From contig CAWKAZ010000013.1 of assembly GCA_963847715.1 (NCBI GenBank), positions 62,001-126,000 on the forward strand: a stretch of 64,000 bases of DNA. The letters run 5' to 3'. The notes under the pieces were generated by a model, which did not search any database, was not told where the DNA came from, and worked only from the letters and a program-made list of their open reading frames with translations. Positions 53,430 to 62,071 of this stretch are shown in pieces (position 1 is the first letter of the stretch; each line of letters starts with the position of its first letter). A program made the translations under genes and the position numbers. Source of the DNA: Acidiflorens sp963847715 (GTDB lineage: Bacteria; Acidobacteriota; Terriglobia; Terriglobales; Acidobacteriaceae).

Positions 53430-55373
53430 CTAGGAGGCTCTGCTGCCCGCCTCTTCCAGCCCAGGGTCCATCAAAGCGCGCTTCAGGCGCACTTTCTCGT
53501 GTAAAAGCGCCTGTCGTTCCTCCAAGGCAAGCCCCGGACGTTGCAGGGCCTGTTGGACCTCTTCCAGCCTTCGGCGCAGGTAGATCCTGCGCAAAGCCCG
53601 GACCGCGCCTTCCACCGTCTCAGGGGTCAGCTCTTCCTCCTCAGTCATAAGGATCGACGCCAGCAGGCGCCGGTCTTCCTCTGTTTTCGGGAGGGCCATC
53701 ACGTCCACCGTACCGGTCTCCGCATTCAGGAGCGACTCGATTAAAGACTGCGCCGACAAGCCTTCGTAGAGATGCTCGGATTGCAAGGCGAACTGCGCCT
53801 GCCGCGCCGGATCAAATTCTTCGTCGGTGCCTTCGCGGGCGGAACTCCGCGTCATGCTCGACTGCATCTGGTTGGCCGAGGCCAACGCGCGTATCAACAC
53901 GCGCTCGGCACCAGTGACTTGCGTCTCGGCGGGAGCCTTCACCTGCGTGGCGGAACGGTTCGTAGCGGCGTGCTTTAACTCCTGCCGCAGCACGGCCGAA
54001 TCGATGCCCAGTTTTTGCGAAATCTCCATGGCCAATTCATCGCGCACAATGCGACTGGGCACGCGCTGAATGTGCGGCAGAAGATGATTGACGGCCTTCA
54101 CCTTGCTATCTGCGTTGCGGACCGGGAACTGAGCGCGGGCTCGGTCAATCAGATAGTCGAAGTACTTCTGCGAATTCTTCAGCGCAGCGCTGTAAGCTTC
54201 TTTGCCCTTGCGGCGGATGAACAGGTCGGGATCGAATCCGGTCTCAAGGCTGACGACGCGGATGTTGAATTCTTCCTCCACGAGAAGGCCCAACGTCCGT
54301 TCGGTGGCCCGGGCCCCGGCTGTGTCAGGGTCGAAGTTGACCACCACATTCTTTGAAAACCGGCCGAGCAATTTCGCCTGAATCTCAGTAAAAGCCGTGC
54401 CCGAGCTGGCAATCACGTTGTGGAACCCGGCCGCGAAGACAGAAATGCAATCCATCTGCCCTTCGACTAGGATCGAATAGTCGAGCTTGCGGACGGCTTC
54501 TTTGGCGTTGTCCAGATTGAACAGTACGCGCGACTTCGAGTAGATCGGCGTCTCCGGCGAGTTCAGATACTTCGGCCCAGCCTTCTCGTCGGTAGAGAGC
54601 GTGCGAGCTGTGAAGGCGATGACTTTACCCTGATCGTTACAGATCGGGAACATGACGCGGTTGCGAAACTTGGAATAAATCGCGGCGGTCGCTGGTCGCT
54701 GGTCGTTAGTCGTTGGCTTGCCGCCCACAAGCTCTGGACCGTCGTTAGACGCTTCTGGCGAACGACCAACGACCAACGACGAACGACTATTGTCTTCTTT
54801 CCAGGAAAACAGCCCACTCTCCCGCAAGAGCTCTTCATCAAATTCCCGCCTTAGCGCGTCGCGCAGCAAAAATCCGGAATCTGGCGCAAAGCCGATGCGA
54901 AAGCGGGCAATGATTTCATCGTCGAGTCCACGGCCTTTCAGGTACTCGCGCGCATTCGCCCCTTCCGGCCGTCGCAGACAATCCTGAAAAAACGCAGTCG
55001 CCCGCACATGCACATCGAGCAGAGCCATGCGCAGCTGCGCATCTCGCGCCTCGGCCGGACTGGAGAACGCAACCTTCGGCATCGGCACACCCAGCTTCTG
55101 AGCAATCAGCCGGACGGCTTCGGGAAAAGTAATGTTCTCGACCTTCTGCACAAAAGTGAAAACATCGCCCGACTGTCCGCAGCCAAAGCAGTGGAAAAAT
55201 TGGCGCGTCGAGTGAACCTTAAACGAAGGCGATTTCTCGCCATGAAACGGGCACAGCCCGGAGAAGTTCTGCGCCCCATCCTTCTTAAGCTTGACGTAGT
55301 CTCCGACGATACGGACGATGTCCGCCTGCTGCTTGAGGGACTCTTTGAAGTTGTCGGAAGAAGTCGAAGTCAT
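53430..55373 (-). CDS. dnaG: DNA primase DnaG
   Basis: 647 aa. N-terminal CHC2 zinc finger (CPFHGEKSPSFKVH, then HCFGCG), the RNA polymerase core with RNRVMFPICNDQGKVIAFTAR, and TOPRIM with SILVEGQMDCISVFAAGFHNVIASSGTAFT and FDPDTAGARA. The C-terminal helicase-binding region is variable. Residues about 196-229 (PEASNDGPELVGGKPTTNDQ) are extra relative to the family and are encoded by an inverted repeat (54688-54788). It is upstream of rpoD on the same strand. Confidence 0.97.
   Translation of the reverse strand: MTSTSSDNFKESLKQQADIVRIVGDYVKLKKDGAQNFSGLCPFHGEKSPSFKVHSTRQFFHCFGCGQSGDVFTFVQKVENITFPEAVRLIAQKLGVPMPKVAFSSPAEARDAQLRMALLDVHVRATAFFQDCLRRPEGANAREYLKGRGLDDEIIARFRIGFAPDSGFLLRDALRREFDEELLRESGLFSWKEDNSRSSLVVGRSPEASNDGPELVGGKPTTNDQRPATAAIYSKFRNRVMFPICNDQGKVIAFTARTLSTDEKAGPKYLNSPETPIYSKSRVLFNLDNAKEAVRKLDYSILVEGQMDCISVFAAGFHNVIASSGTAFTEIQAKLLGRFSKNVVVNFDPDTAGARATERTLGLLVEEEFNIRVVSLETGFDPDLFIRRKGKEAYSAALKNSQKYFDYLIDRARAQFPVRNADSKVKAVNHLLPHIQRVPSRIVRDELAMEISQKLGIDSAVLRQELKHAATNRSATQVKAPAETQVTGAERVLIRALASANQMQSSMTRSSAREGTDEEFDPARQAQFALQSEHLYEGLSAQSLIESLLNAETGTVDVMALPKTEEDRRLLASILMTEEEELTPETVEGAVRALRRIYLRRRLEEVQQALQRPGLALEERQALLHEKVRLKRALMDPGLEEAGSRAS
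54688..54788. repeat. Inverted repeat inserted in frame in dnaG
   Basis: The left arm contains GTCGCTGGTCGCTGGTCGTT and AGTCGTTGG; the right arm contains AACGACCAACGACCAACGAC and GAACGAC. It keeps the dnaG frame open and adds about 34 residues ahead of the YSKFRNRVMFP strand. The same arms flank 31028-31231 between accD and folC. Confidence 0.8.
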
Positions 55374-55637
55374 TGAGGGCGCAAGGAGCTACTTAGTGAT
55401 TATGAGGGTTGGAGGGGACGCAGAGAAACAGAACTATGGTTGGGGCTGTGGGAAACGTGTGGAAGACAGGCCCTTATTTGTGGGACGGAGAGGAAGTCTA
55501 CCGCTAGACGAGAAAGCGCTCGGAAGGCTGGCATGGCTGAATTCCACGAACCCGAGGGCAGGAGCTAGAATGGTGACGGCTGCCAAAAGGGCGGGCAAGC
55601 GAGCGGCCCAACTTACCTAAAAATTTGTTCGACTTTT

Positions 55638-55781
55638 CTAGTCTCCAAGTGCATCTACGTCAGGTTTTGGGGCGTTGTACAACGCGGCTGCAAGTTCGTT
55701 CTCCTCGCGAGCTGCTTCCTCGCTCATGTTGTCGAAGTAAGCTGCTGTGTCTCGCTCAAGCTGGGAAAGTTCGTTATCCAT
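55638..55781 (-). CDS. Candidate 47-aa acidic small protein
   Basis: Read on the minus strand: ATG at 55781, TAG at 55638. It begins MDNELSQLERDTAAYFDN, then MSEEAAREENELAAALYN, and ends with an acidic tail (PDVDALGD). The regular Glu/Ala helical pattern is that of a real short helical protein, but a Shine-Dalgarno is not obvious and no family is recognised. It lies alone in the 720-bp gap between dnaG and mutS2. Confidence 0.4.
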   Translation of the reverse strand: MDNELSQLERDTAAYFDNMSEEAAREENELAAALYNAPKPDVDALGD

Positions 55782-55984
55782 CTCAGGTCTCTGATGAGAA
55801 TTCTACAAGGTCCAATCCACCGCGATCGGCTACCTTTTCGTTACAGAAATCCATTGACATAAGACATGCCGCACACGACCATTAAAGAAAGGATCTTGCT
55901 CTGGGGCAATTTCGAATGCTGTCCGTTAAGACAGGGCGCTCTTAGCTGCCTCAAAGTCGTTTCAAGAGGCTGTTGGCGAGCTAA

Positions 55985-56060
55985 GTCCTTATTCCGGAAT
56001 ACTTTCCGTATAAGTCTTTTGTCCGGAATACTTTGTGAGGAATTCGCGCTAAGTCTTTGA
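55985..56060. repeat. Short imperfect tandem repeat upstream of mutS2
   Basis: TCCGGAATACTTT occurs twice (55993-56005 and 56020-56032), each preceded by a TAAGTC-plus-T-run element. TAAGTC appears three times (55982, 56012 and 56050). Unit length is about 30-38 nt. The 12-bp palindrome GGGGGTACCCCC follows at 56082-56093, next to the mutS2 stop. Confidence 0.5.
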
Positions 56061-56095
56061 TTCTAATATACCAGAAATAGGGGGGGTACCCCCAG

Positions 56096-58618
56096 CTACA
56101 CCCGCAACTCCACCACCGTAGCCCCGCCGCCACCCTCATTCATCGGCGGTTCGGTAACTGACTCCACATGCGGGTGCTTCTGCAGGTATTGCCGCAGCGC
56201 TTTCCGCAGAATGCCCATGCCGCTGCCGTGGACGATTCTCACCCTCGGCATTCCAGCCAAGAAGGCTCGGTCAACGAATTTTTCGACTTCGCTGGTGGCT
56301 TCGTCGACGGTGCGTCCGATGACGTTGATTTCGGATGGAGTGTTCAGGTCGCTGGTTTCGTTTTGCAGTTTTACGGAGATGCCCCGAGATCGGGCCGCTT
56401 CCACGGGATTAACTTGCGGTCGGCCTTGCGCTTGCGGGCTCGACAGGACTTCGGCGATGTCTTCGCGGTTGATGCGCATTTTCATCGAGCCGATTTCTAC
56501 GTCGAAGTGGTGGTCGCCAACTTTTTTCTTCACCACGGCGGCTCGGCCCATCGATTTGAGCTTCACGGTGTCGCCTTCGCTGACGTGCTTCACGAGACTC
56601 GGTTGAGCGTTGGGGTCTCCGCGATCGGCTCCCGTGTGGTGGGCAACGACCGTCGCGTCGAACTGCTCGCGAAATTCGCGGCGCATCTTGGCGATGCGGC
56701 GTTCGGCGTCTTTCGATAACTTCTGCTGCGCGGCGCGATCCTGGACGGCGTTGACCGTCTCGCGAGCGTTGTATTCGAAGTCACGGAAGAGAGCTTCGAG
56801 CTTCAGCTCCATCTCGCGAATTTTGGCTTGCTGTTCCTTACGGCCTTCAGTGGCCAGGTGCTGCTTCTCGCGGTCGAGTTCCTGCTCGCGCACTTTCATG
56901 CGGGATCGCTCAGTGTCGAGCTCGCGCAAGTCAGCGTGGAGGCGGTCGAGGAATTTTGCGACGTCCTGCGTCTGCGAGCCCAGGCGCGAGCGCGCGGATT
57001 CAATGATCGCCGGGTTCAGGCCGAGGCGCTGCGCGATGTTGATTCCGGCGGAGGCCCCGGGGACGCCGACCTTGAGCTCATAGGTTGGCTGCAAGGTGGT
57101 CTCGTTGAAGCCGACCGAGGCATTGATCACTCCGGGAGTATTTGAGCCGTAGACTTTCAGGGACGTGTGGTGCGTAGAAATCACGATCATGCACCCGACT
57201 TTTCGGAAGTGTTCGGCGATAGCTACCGCGAGCGCGGCTCCCTCCTCTGGATCGGTGGCGGAGCCCAGTTCATCAAGCAAAACCAGCGAGTCGGCGGTCG
57301 CCGTCCGCGAGATGAAATCGATGTTCGTGACGTGCGCGGAGAACGTCGAGAGATTCTGTTCGATGGATTGATAATCGCCGATGTCCGCGAGGATCGCGTC
57401 GAAAACAGGCATCTCCGCGCGGTCGGCGGGAACCGGTACACCGGACTGCGCCATAAGAGCAAGCAGGCCCAGCGTTTTCAGCGAGACGGTTTTGCCTCCA
57501 GTGTTCGGGCCGGTGATGACCAACTGGCGGCGATCGCCCTCGAGTTCGATGGTGATCGGAACGATCTTCGCGTTCTTCACTTTCAGGTTTCGTTCGAGCA
57601 GAGGATGGCGAGCTCGGTGCAAGATTATGTGGGGACGGGCATTCTTGCCCGTCCAGGGCGAGCGCAGCTCGCCAGCGTCTCCCGAGGTTTCGCCCGCCCC
57701 ACTCAAGCTGACCGGCACGCAGTTGTAGTCTTCTCCGAATCTCGCTTTGGCAAACTGGAGTTCCAGTTCGGCTAAGACTTCAGCAGCGGCGAGGATCGGC
57801 CCGGCGTTTTCGCCGATCTGGCGCGTCATCTCCAGCAGGACGCGATGAATCTCGACTTGTTCTTCGTCGAGCAGGCGCACCAGCTCGTTATTTTGCTCAA
57901 TGGTTTCGAGCGGCTCGACAAACACGGTTTGTCCGCTGGAACTTGCGCCGTGAACCACGCCCTGGACGCGGCGTTTCTGCTCGACCTTCACGGGGATAAC
58001 GAAGCGCTCGCCGCGGATGGTGATGAGTTCGTCCTGTACCGTGCCGCCTTCGGCCAGCTTGCGCAGGTATCCGCGGAGTGAATCCTGGATCTGCCGTCTT
58101 TGTTTTTCGATCTCACGCCGCACGCGACTGAGCTCAGGCGAGGCGCGATCGTCGAGCGTGCCGTCGGGAAGGATCTTATTGCTGAAGGCACGCAGAAAAG
58201 CCGTGAAATCCTGAATGCCATCCGAAAGGGCTTGCACCGCGCTCCATTCGGAGCGCATGGCAGCCGGAGGTTGGCGGACGATCTCGCGCCACTCTGAGGC
58301 GCGGTCGGCGACAAGAACGATGTCCCGGATTTCGGTGGTTTCGAGCGCGGCTCCGGAGATGCGGGATTTCTCTATCAGCTCCTGAACCTCGGGCAGGCCG
58401 GCAAATTCGAATCGTCCCCCGACGCGACGATACTCGCGGATTTCGGTGGTGAGCTGCTGCTGAGTTTCGATCCAGGCATGGTCGAGCGAAGGGACAAGTT
58501 CCGCAATACGGCGGTGACCAAGCGGCGACGAGGCATATCCCGCCAGAAGGTCCCGCAGGGTCTCGAACTCGAGCAGGCGCGAACTGGAGTGGGTCACGGG
58601 ATTGGGGACGAAAGACAT
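56096..58618 (-). CDS. mutS2: Endonuclease MutS2
   Basis: About 840 aa from the ATG at 58618 (MSFVPNPVTHSSSRLLEFETLRDLL). MutS-like core helices, then the ATPase with Walker A VITGPNTGGKTVSLKTLGLLALMAQ and the Walker B-containing stretch LVLLDELGSATDPEEGAALA. A coiled-coil segment (about 510-640), then the C-terminal Smr nuclease domain with VDEATSEVEKFVDRAFLAGMPRVRIVHGSGMGILRKALRQYLQKHP. MutS2 suppresses homologous recombination or rescues collided ribosomes in other species. About 27 residues after VSLSGAGE are repeat-encoded. Confidence 0.96.
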   Translation of the reverse strand: MSFVPNPVTHSSSRLLEFETLRDLLAGYASSPLGHRRIAELVPSLDHAWIETQQQLTTEIREYRRVGGRFEFAGLPEVQELIEKSRISGAALETTEIRDIVLVADRASEWREIVRQPPAAMRSEWSAVQALSDGIQDFTAFLRAFSNKILPDGTLDDRASPELSRVRREIEKQRRQIQDSLRGYLRKLAEGGTVQDELITIRGERFVIPVKVEQKRRVQGVVHGASSSGQTVFVEPLETIEQNNELVRLLDEEQVEIHRVLLEMTRQIGENAGPILAAAEVLAELELQFAKARFGEDYNCVPVSLSGAGETSGDAGELRSPWTGKNARPHIILHRARHPLLERNLKVKNAKIVPITIELEGDRRQLVITGPNTGGKTVSLKTLGLLALMAQSGVPVPADRAEMPVFDAILADIGDYQSIEQNLSTFSAHVTNIDFISRTATADSLVLLDELGSATDPEEGAALAVAIAEHFRKVGCMIVISTHHTSLKVYGSNTPGVINASVGFNETTLQPTYELKVGVPGASAGINIAQRLGLNPAIIESARSRLGSQTQDVAKFLDRLHADLRELDTERSRMKVREQELDREKQHLATEGRKEQQAKIREMELKLEALFRDFEYNARETVNAVQDRAAQQKLSKDAERRIAKMRREFREQFDATVVAHHTGADRGDPNAQPSLVKHVSEGDTVKLKSMGRAAVVKKKVGDHHFDVEIGSMKMRINREDIAEVLSSPQAQGRPQVNPVEAARSRGISVKLQNETSDLNTPSEINVIGRTVDEATSEVEKFVDRAFLAGMPRVRIVHGSGMGILRKALRQYLQKHPHVESVTEPPMNEGGGGATVVELRV
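57627..57702. repeat. Dispersed hairpin repeat in frame in mutS2
   Basis: GTGGGGACGGGCATTCTTGCCC at 57629-57650, then a GC-rich segment ending CGCCCGCCCC. It is translated as GETSGDAGELRSPWTGKNA in the region between the MutS core and the HPLLE segment. The hairpin core belongs to the family seen in mnmE and yidD. Confidence 0.65.
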
Positions 58619-58719
58619 CGGCTTTTCATGGTACAACGCGGGGACGGCCAAGGTCAGAGGTTCGAGGTCAGATTGCAGAGGTAACGGAGCGGCGGGTGTA
58701 AAATCTCATCTGGTGCCAG

Positions 58720-58796
58720 GGCCCTGTAGCTCAATTGGATAGAGCATCAGTCTTCGGAACTGAGGGTTGGGGGTTCGAGCCCCTCCGGGGCCGCCA
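58720..58796 (+). tRNA. tRNA-Arg (anticodon UCG)
   Basis: A full cloverleaf: acceptor GGCCCTG/CGGGGCC with one G-U pair, D-arm GCTC/GAGC, anticodon stem TCAGT/ACTGA with loop CTTCGGA (anticodon TCG, reads CGA), a 5-nt variable loop and a T-arm with TTCGAGC. The 3' end is encoded as G-CCA. Total 77 nt with CCA. It follows the mutS2 5' end at about 100 bp, on the opposite strand. Confidence 0.95.
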
Positions 58797-59034
58797 TTGT
58801 TTGCAGAAAAACTCTGCAATGCTCGCACAACTGTGGAAGAGCGGCCCTTCAGGGCCGCGTAAGTCCCTATCACCAATGCGGGCTTCAGCCCTTGTGATTC
58901 GCTCTTTCTCACGGCTAGCGAGTTTTTCAGCAAACTGCTGGTAAGAACCCAAGATTGCCCCTGCCCGCCCCTACACTCTGGTTACTTGCTCCCCACTCCC
59001 ATTTCACGATGCAATATCCATTACGGAGCGACTT

Positions 59035-59415
59035 ATGGGACGGGTTTTCGGCTTTATCGGAACGATCGTGACCATGGCGATCGGCATGTACATCTACTCT
59101 TTGCAGGTCAAAACGCTGGCTCCCGAGACTGCAGGCGGCAGTGGGGCAGAAGTCACGACGATCACAGGCGTGAAAAATGATCTCATCGGCATCGCGAACG
59201 CTGAGCGCGGATATTTGGCCTCGCAGGGGAAATACGGTTCCCTCGACGAGCTGACCTCCGGCAACTACCTCACCATCAAGAGCGATCGCCCTCCTTATAT
59301 TTACGATGTTGAAACCATGGGCACCACCTTCCGCGCAACCGCCACGCGAACTACGAAAGGCGCTCCAGCGCAATTGTGGATTACGGAGAGTATGCAGGTG
59401 CAGGCGTCGGATTGA
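59035..59415 (+). CDS. Small membrane-anchored protein, possibly pilin-like
   Basis: 126 aa. N-terminal MGRVFGFIGTIVTMAIGMYIYSLQ is a single hydrophobic segment; a periplasmic part follows with AEVTTITGVKNDLIGIANAERGYLASQGKYGSLDELTSGNYL, a pattern reminiscent of type IV pilin or general secretion pseudopilin bodies (the long helix, then a Lys/Gly/Ser-rich turn). No classical prepilin cleavage site (G/FxxxE) is visible. Located just after the tRNA gene. Function unknown. Confidence 0.65.
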   Translation: MGRVFGFIGTIVTMAIGMYIYSLQVKTLAPETAGGSGAEVTTITGVKNDLIGIANAERGYLASQGKYGSLDELTSGNYLTIKSDRPPYIYDVETMGTTFRATATRTTKGAPAQLWITESMQVQASD

Positions 59416-59451
59416 AGGGTTGAGTCTAACTAGTCCCGGGACTCGACTGGC

Positions 59452-59646
59452 CTAGGTCTTCTTCCACTCGGTCAGTGATCGCAGTTCATCCATGATTTCT
59501 TGCAGCCTTTGCAGGCGCCGTTCCTGATCGGAGGCGCCGATCATCTTCTTGCCACCTTGAAGGTAGAGGCGATTGGCGGCATTGATCTCCGCGATTTCTT
59601 CGCGGAGCTTAGCGACTCGTTCTTTGACCGGGACTGGCATGACCAT
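59452..59646 (-). CDS. Small helical hypothetical protein
   Basis: 64 aa, mostly one charged helix: VKERVAKLREEIAEINAANRLYL, a short Gly/Lys turn, then DQERRLQRLQEIMDELRSLTEWKK. The heptad-like leucine/isoleucine spacing suggests a coiled coil. No family recognised. It is convergent with the preceding gene and stands alone. Confidence 0.55.
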   Translation of the reverse strand: MVMPVPVKERVAKLREEIAEINAANRLYLQGGKKMIGASDQERRLQRLQEIMDELRSLTEWKKT

Positions 59647-59786
59647 AGGCTAGCAGAGCCTTTCACTGCAATGTGAAGATGTTTTCAACTTGTTGACAGT
59701 GTAAACGAGAGTCGCTAACCTCGGACACTGAGGCGGGAGCCGGTTGCCCCCCGGCGGCGGATATCACCCGAAATATAAATAGTTTT

Positions 59787-59808
59787 GTGCAGACTCATCG
59801 GTCTGCAC
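59787..59808 (+). promoter_or_regulatory. Perfect 8-bp hairpin ahead of the BNR-repeat gene
   Basis: GTGCAGAC-TCATCG-GTCTGCAC, 49 nt upstream of the next start and just after an ATATAAAT stretch. It could be an operator palindrome or a 5'-UTR hairpin. No U-run follows, so it is not a terminator. Confidence 0.45.
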
Positions 59809-59856
59809 CTCACTGCTTCCTCACGAACTGAAAATACTCTCCGAGGTTGATCAGCA

Positions 59857-61347
59857 ATGAATGTCCCGACATACGAATTCTTCCGTCGTCATGCCTTGTG
59901 CCTGGCGGTTGTGGCTGTTTGCCTCCTGTCTATGGCTTCTGCGGGCGCGCAAGTGAGTCTGACCCAGCTCAGCACTGATACCTTTACCGATACGGCAAGT
60001 CAGCACGACACCGAAGTTGAGCCAGGAACATTTTCCTACGGCTCGACGATTGTGACCGCGTTTCAGGTGGCTCGAATCTACGGCGGCGGCGGTGCGGACA
60101 TCGGCTTTGCGACTTCAACCGATGGCGGTGTTTCCTGGACCAACGGATATCTCCCGGGAATCACCATCTACGATGGCGGAACGAGCTCGGCAGCGAGCGA
60201 TGCCGCAGTCGCCTATGACGCTCTGCACGGCGTGTGGCTGATCTCCACCCTCCCGATCGGCAACAACACTTCCGTCGCCGTGAGCCGTTCGACCGACGGA
60301 ATCACTTGGGGGAGCCCGATTACGGTAACTGGCTCAACCGCTGCTGACAAGAATTGGATTGTCTGTGACAACACGGCCACCAGTCCTTATTACGGTCACT
60401 GCTATTCAGAGTGGGACAACACCAACAACGGCGACGAGATCATGATGAGCACTTCCACCGATGGTGGCCTCACCTGGGGAGCCGCGCTGGCTACAGCCGG
60501 ACAAGACTTCGGCATCGGCGGCGTTCCGGTGGTGCAGCCCAAGGGTAAGGTGATTGTCCCGATCCTCGGATTCAACGGATATGTCATCGCGTTCACCTCG
60601 ACGGACGGAGGAAAAAGCTGGACCAAGGCAGTGAACGTGGCCGCCTACACAAGCCATGCGGAGGCTGGAAACATTCGCAGCGCTGGCCTCGTCTCTTCGG
60701 CAATCGACGCTGCCGGCAAGGTCTATGTCATGTGGCCGGATTGCCGTTTTCGCACCAGTTGCTCCTCGAACGACATCGTGTACAGCAAGTCGACGACGGG
60801 AACGACCTGGACGACGGTGAAGCGCGTGCCGATCGATGCCACTTCAAGCACGGTAGATCACTTCATCACCGGAGCGGCGATCGATCCCGCCACCAGGGGC
60901 AGCAAAGCGCACATCGGTCTCGTTTACTACTACTATCCAGTCTCCAACTGCGGGAACAACTGCTCGCTGAATGTCGGGTTCATTCAATCGTCGACAGCGG
61001 GTGCGACCTGGACGGCAGCGGAAACTCTGGCGAGCTCGATGAGTCTTGCGTGGCTGCCTAATACTTTCTCCGGAAGGATGGTCGCGGATTATATTTCGGT
61101 GGGCTTTGCCGGAGGCAAGGCTTTCCCGGTATTCGCCGTGGCCCAGGCAAAAACCGGAGCCTTATTCCACCAGGCGATCTTCACCACCGCTTCAGGGCAA
61201 GCGCCCTCCACCCCGGAAACGGAGCCGCTGACCGCAGTGGGCGACGTTCCGGTGGCGAATGCCCACTCCGATCACGGGCCAATGGAGTACCTCGATTTGG
61301 ATCACGAGATTCCAATTTCCGGGAAACGCCCACCAGAGCGTGATTAG
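59857..61347 (+). CDS. Exported BNR/sialidase-like beta-propeller protein
   Basis: 496 aa. Signal peptide RRHALCLAVVAVCLLSMASAGAQ. Asp-box (BNR) motifs repeat along the chain: TSTDGGVSWTN, RSTDGITWGS, STDGGLTWGA, STDGGKSWTK, KSTTGTTWTT and QSSTAGATWTA, indicating a six-bladed sialidase-like propeller. The catalytic Arg triad and Tyr of sialidases cannot be confirmed, so this may be a binding or structural protein. The C-terminal region is short and uncharacterised. Monocistronic. Confidence 0.85.
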   Translation: MNVPTYEFFRRHALCLAVVAVCLLSMASAGAQVSLTQLSTDTFTDTASQHDTEVEPGTFSYGSTIVTAFQVARIYGGGGADIGFATSTDGGVSWTNGYLPGITIYDGGTSSAASDAAVAYDALHGVWLISTLPIGNNTSVAVSRSTDGITWGSPITVTGSTAADKNWIVCDNTATSPYYGHCYSEWDNTNNGDEIMMSTSTDGGLTWGAALATAGQDFGIGGVPVVQPKGKVIVPILGFNGYVIAFTSTDGGKSWTKAVNVAAYTSHAEAGNIRSAGLVSSAIDAAGKVYVMWPDCRFRTSCSSNDIVYSKSTTGTTWTTVKRVPIDATSSTVDHFITGAAIDPATRGSKAHIGLVYYYYPVSNCGNNCSLNVGFIQSSTAGATWTAAETLASSMSLAWLPNTFSGRMVADYISVGFAGGKAFPVFAVAQAKTGALFHQAIFTTASGQAPSTPETEPLTAVGDVPVANAHSDHGPMEYLDLDHEIPISGKRPPERD

Positions 61348-61362
61348 TACGATGTGTTGATG

Positions 61363-61453
61363 TTTTCTTTCTCACCACGGAGTCACGGAGTAGTGCCTTC
61401 TGCTTTTGCGGGTCCAAAGGTTGTCTCCGTGACTAGGTGACTCCGCGGTGGAA
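61363..61453. repeat. Inverted repeat after the BNR-repeat gene
   Basis: CACCACGGAGTCACGGAG (61374-61391) and the near-complement CTCCGTGACTAGGTGACTCC then GCGGTG (61425-61450). A dispersed 'cacggag' hairpin, also seen degenerate near 32750-32770. No gene inside. Confidence 0.55.
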
Positions 61454-61549
61454 AACTGCCAATGAGGCACTGCCCATTGGCCGTTTCTATTGCCCCCAAA
61501 CCTCGCAGGGCGATATAGTTACAAGTCGTCCTGATTTTGAGGCCTCTTC

Positions 61550-61912
61550 ATGTATACCGACTTCACCGCCACCGATCGCTGGACCAAGAAACAAGTGCAT
61601 TGCCTCTACCAGGCTCTGGTCGTCGCGATCGCTACCCGCCATGCCGACGCCGTCGATATCAAGTTTCTGGTCGATGGACGCCCGGTCTGGGTAGCTCTTC
61701 CGCATCCAGCCTGGGTGGAATACAAGAAACTCTCTGGAAAAATGATCACCGACCCACTGGCCAAGGAAATCGCCGGCCACTACCTGAAAACCGCTCTGGA
61801 AGCGGGCGAAGGCCTTGGCCGCGAGATGTATTCCTTGACGGTTGAGGAGACTCTCAAGCATCTGGAAGGCGTGGTAGCGGCGGTCGAGCCCCCGATTGCA
61901 GCCTCGCGTTAG
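61550..61912 (+). CDS. Hypothetical protein of 120 aa
   Basis: Soluble protein, MYTDFTATDRWTKKQVHCLYQALVVAIA start, then DAVDIKFLVDGRPVWVALPHPAWVEYKK and a helical second half (LAKEIAGHYLKTALEAGEGLG, then LTVEETLKHLEGVV). No known family or catalytic motif recognised. Located between the BNR-repeat gene and pckG, all on the plus strand but separated by more than 150 nt, so probably not an operon. Confidence 0.7.
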   Translation: MYTDFTATDRWTKKQVHCLYQALVVAIATRHADAVDIKFLVDGRPVWVALPHPAWVEYKKLSGKMITDPLAKEIAGHYLKTALEAGEGLGREMYSLTVEETLKHLEGVVAAVEPPIAASR

Positions 61913-62071
61913 GAGCCTCTTGAGGCTGGCAAGTCCTCTCAAAATGAGCGACAATACCTAGTTTCTTCGATGTAGCGCGGACGGAAGCTCTTTTTTGCAG
62001 CCTCGCCTTTCCGCCGGCGGAACGACTTTCATGGCGCGGTAAGTCCTTATTGGCCGTCGAAGGAGCAGTTT

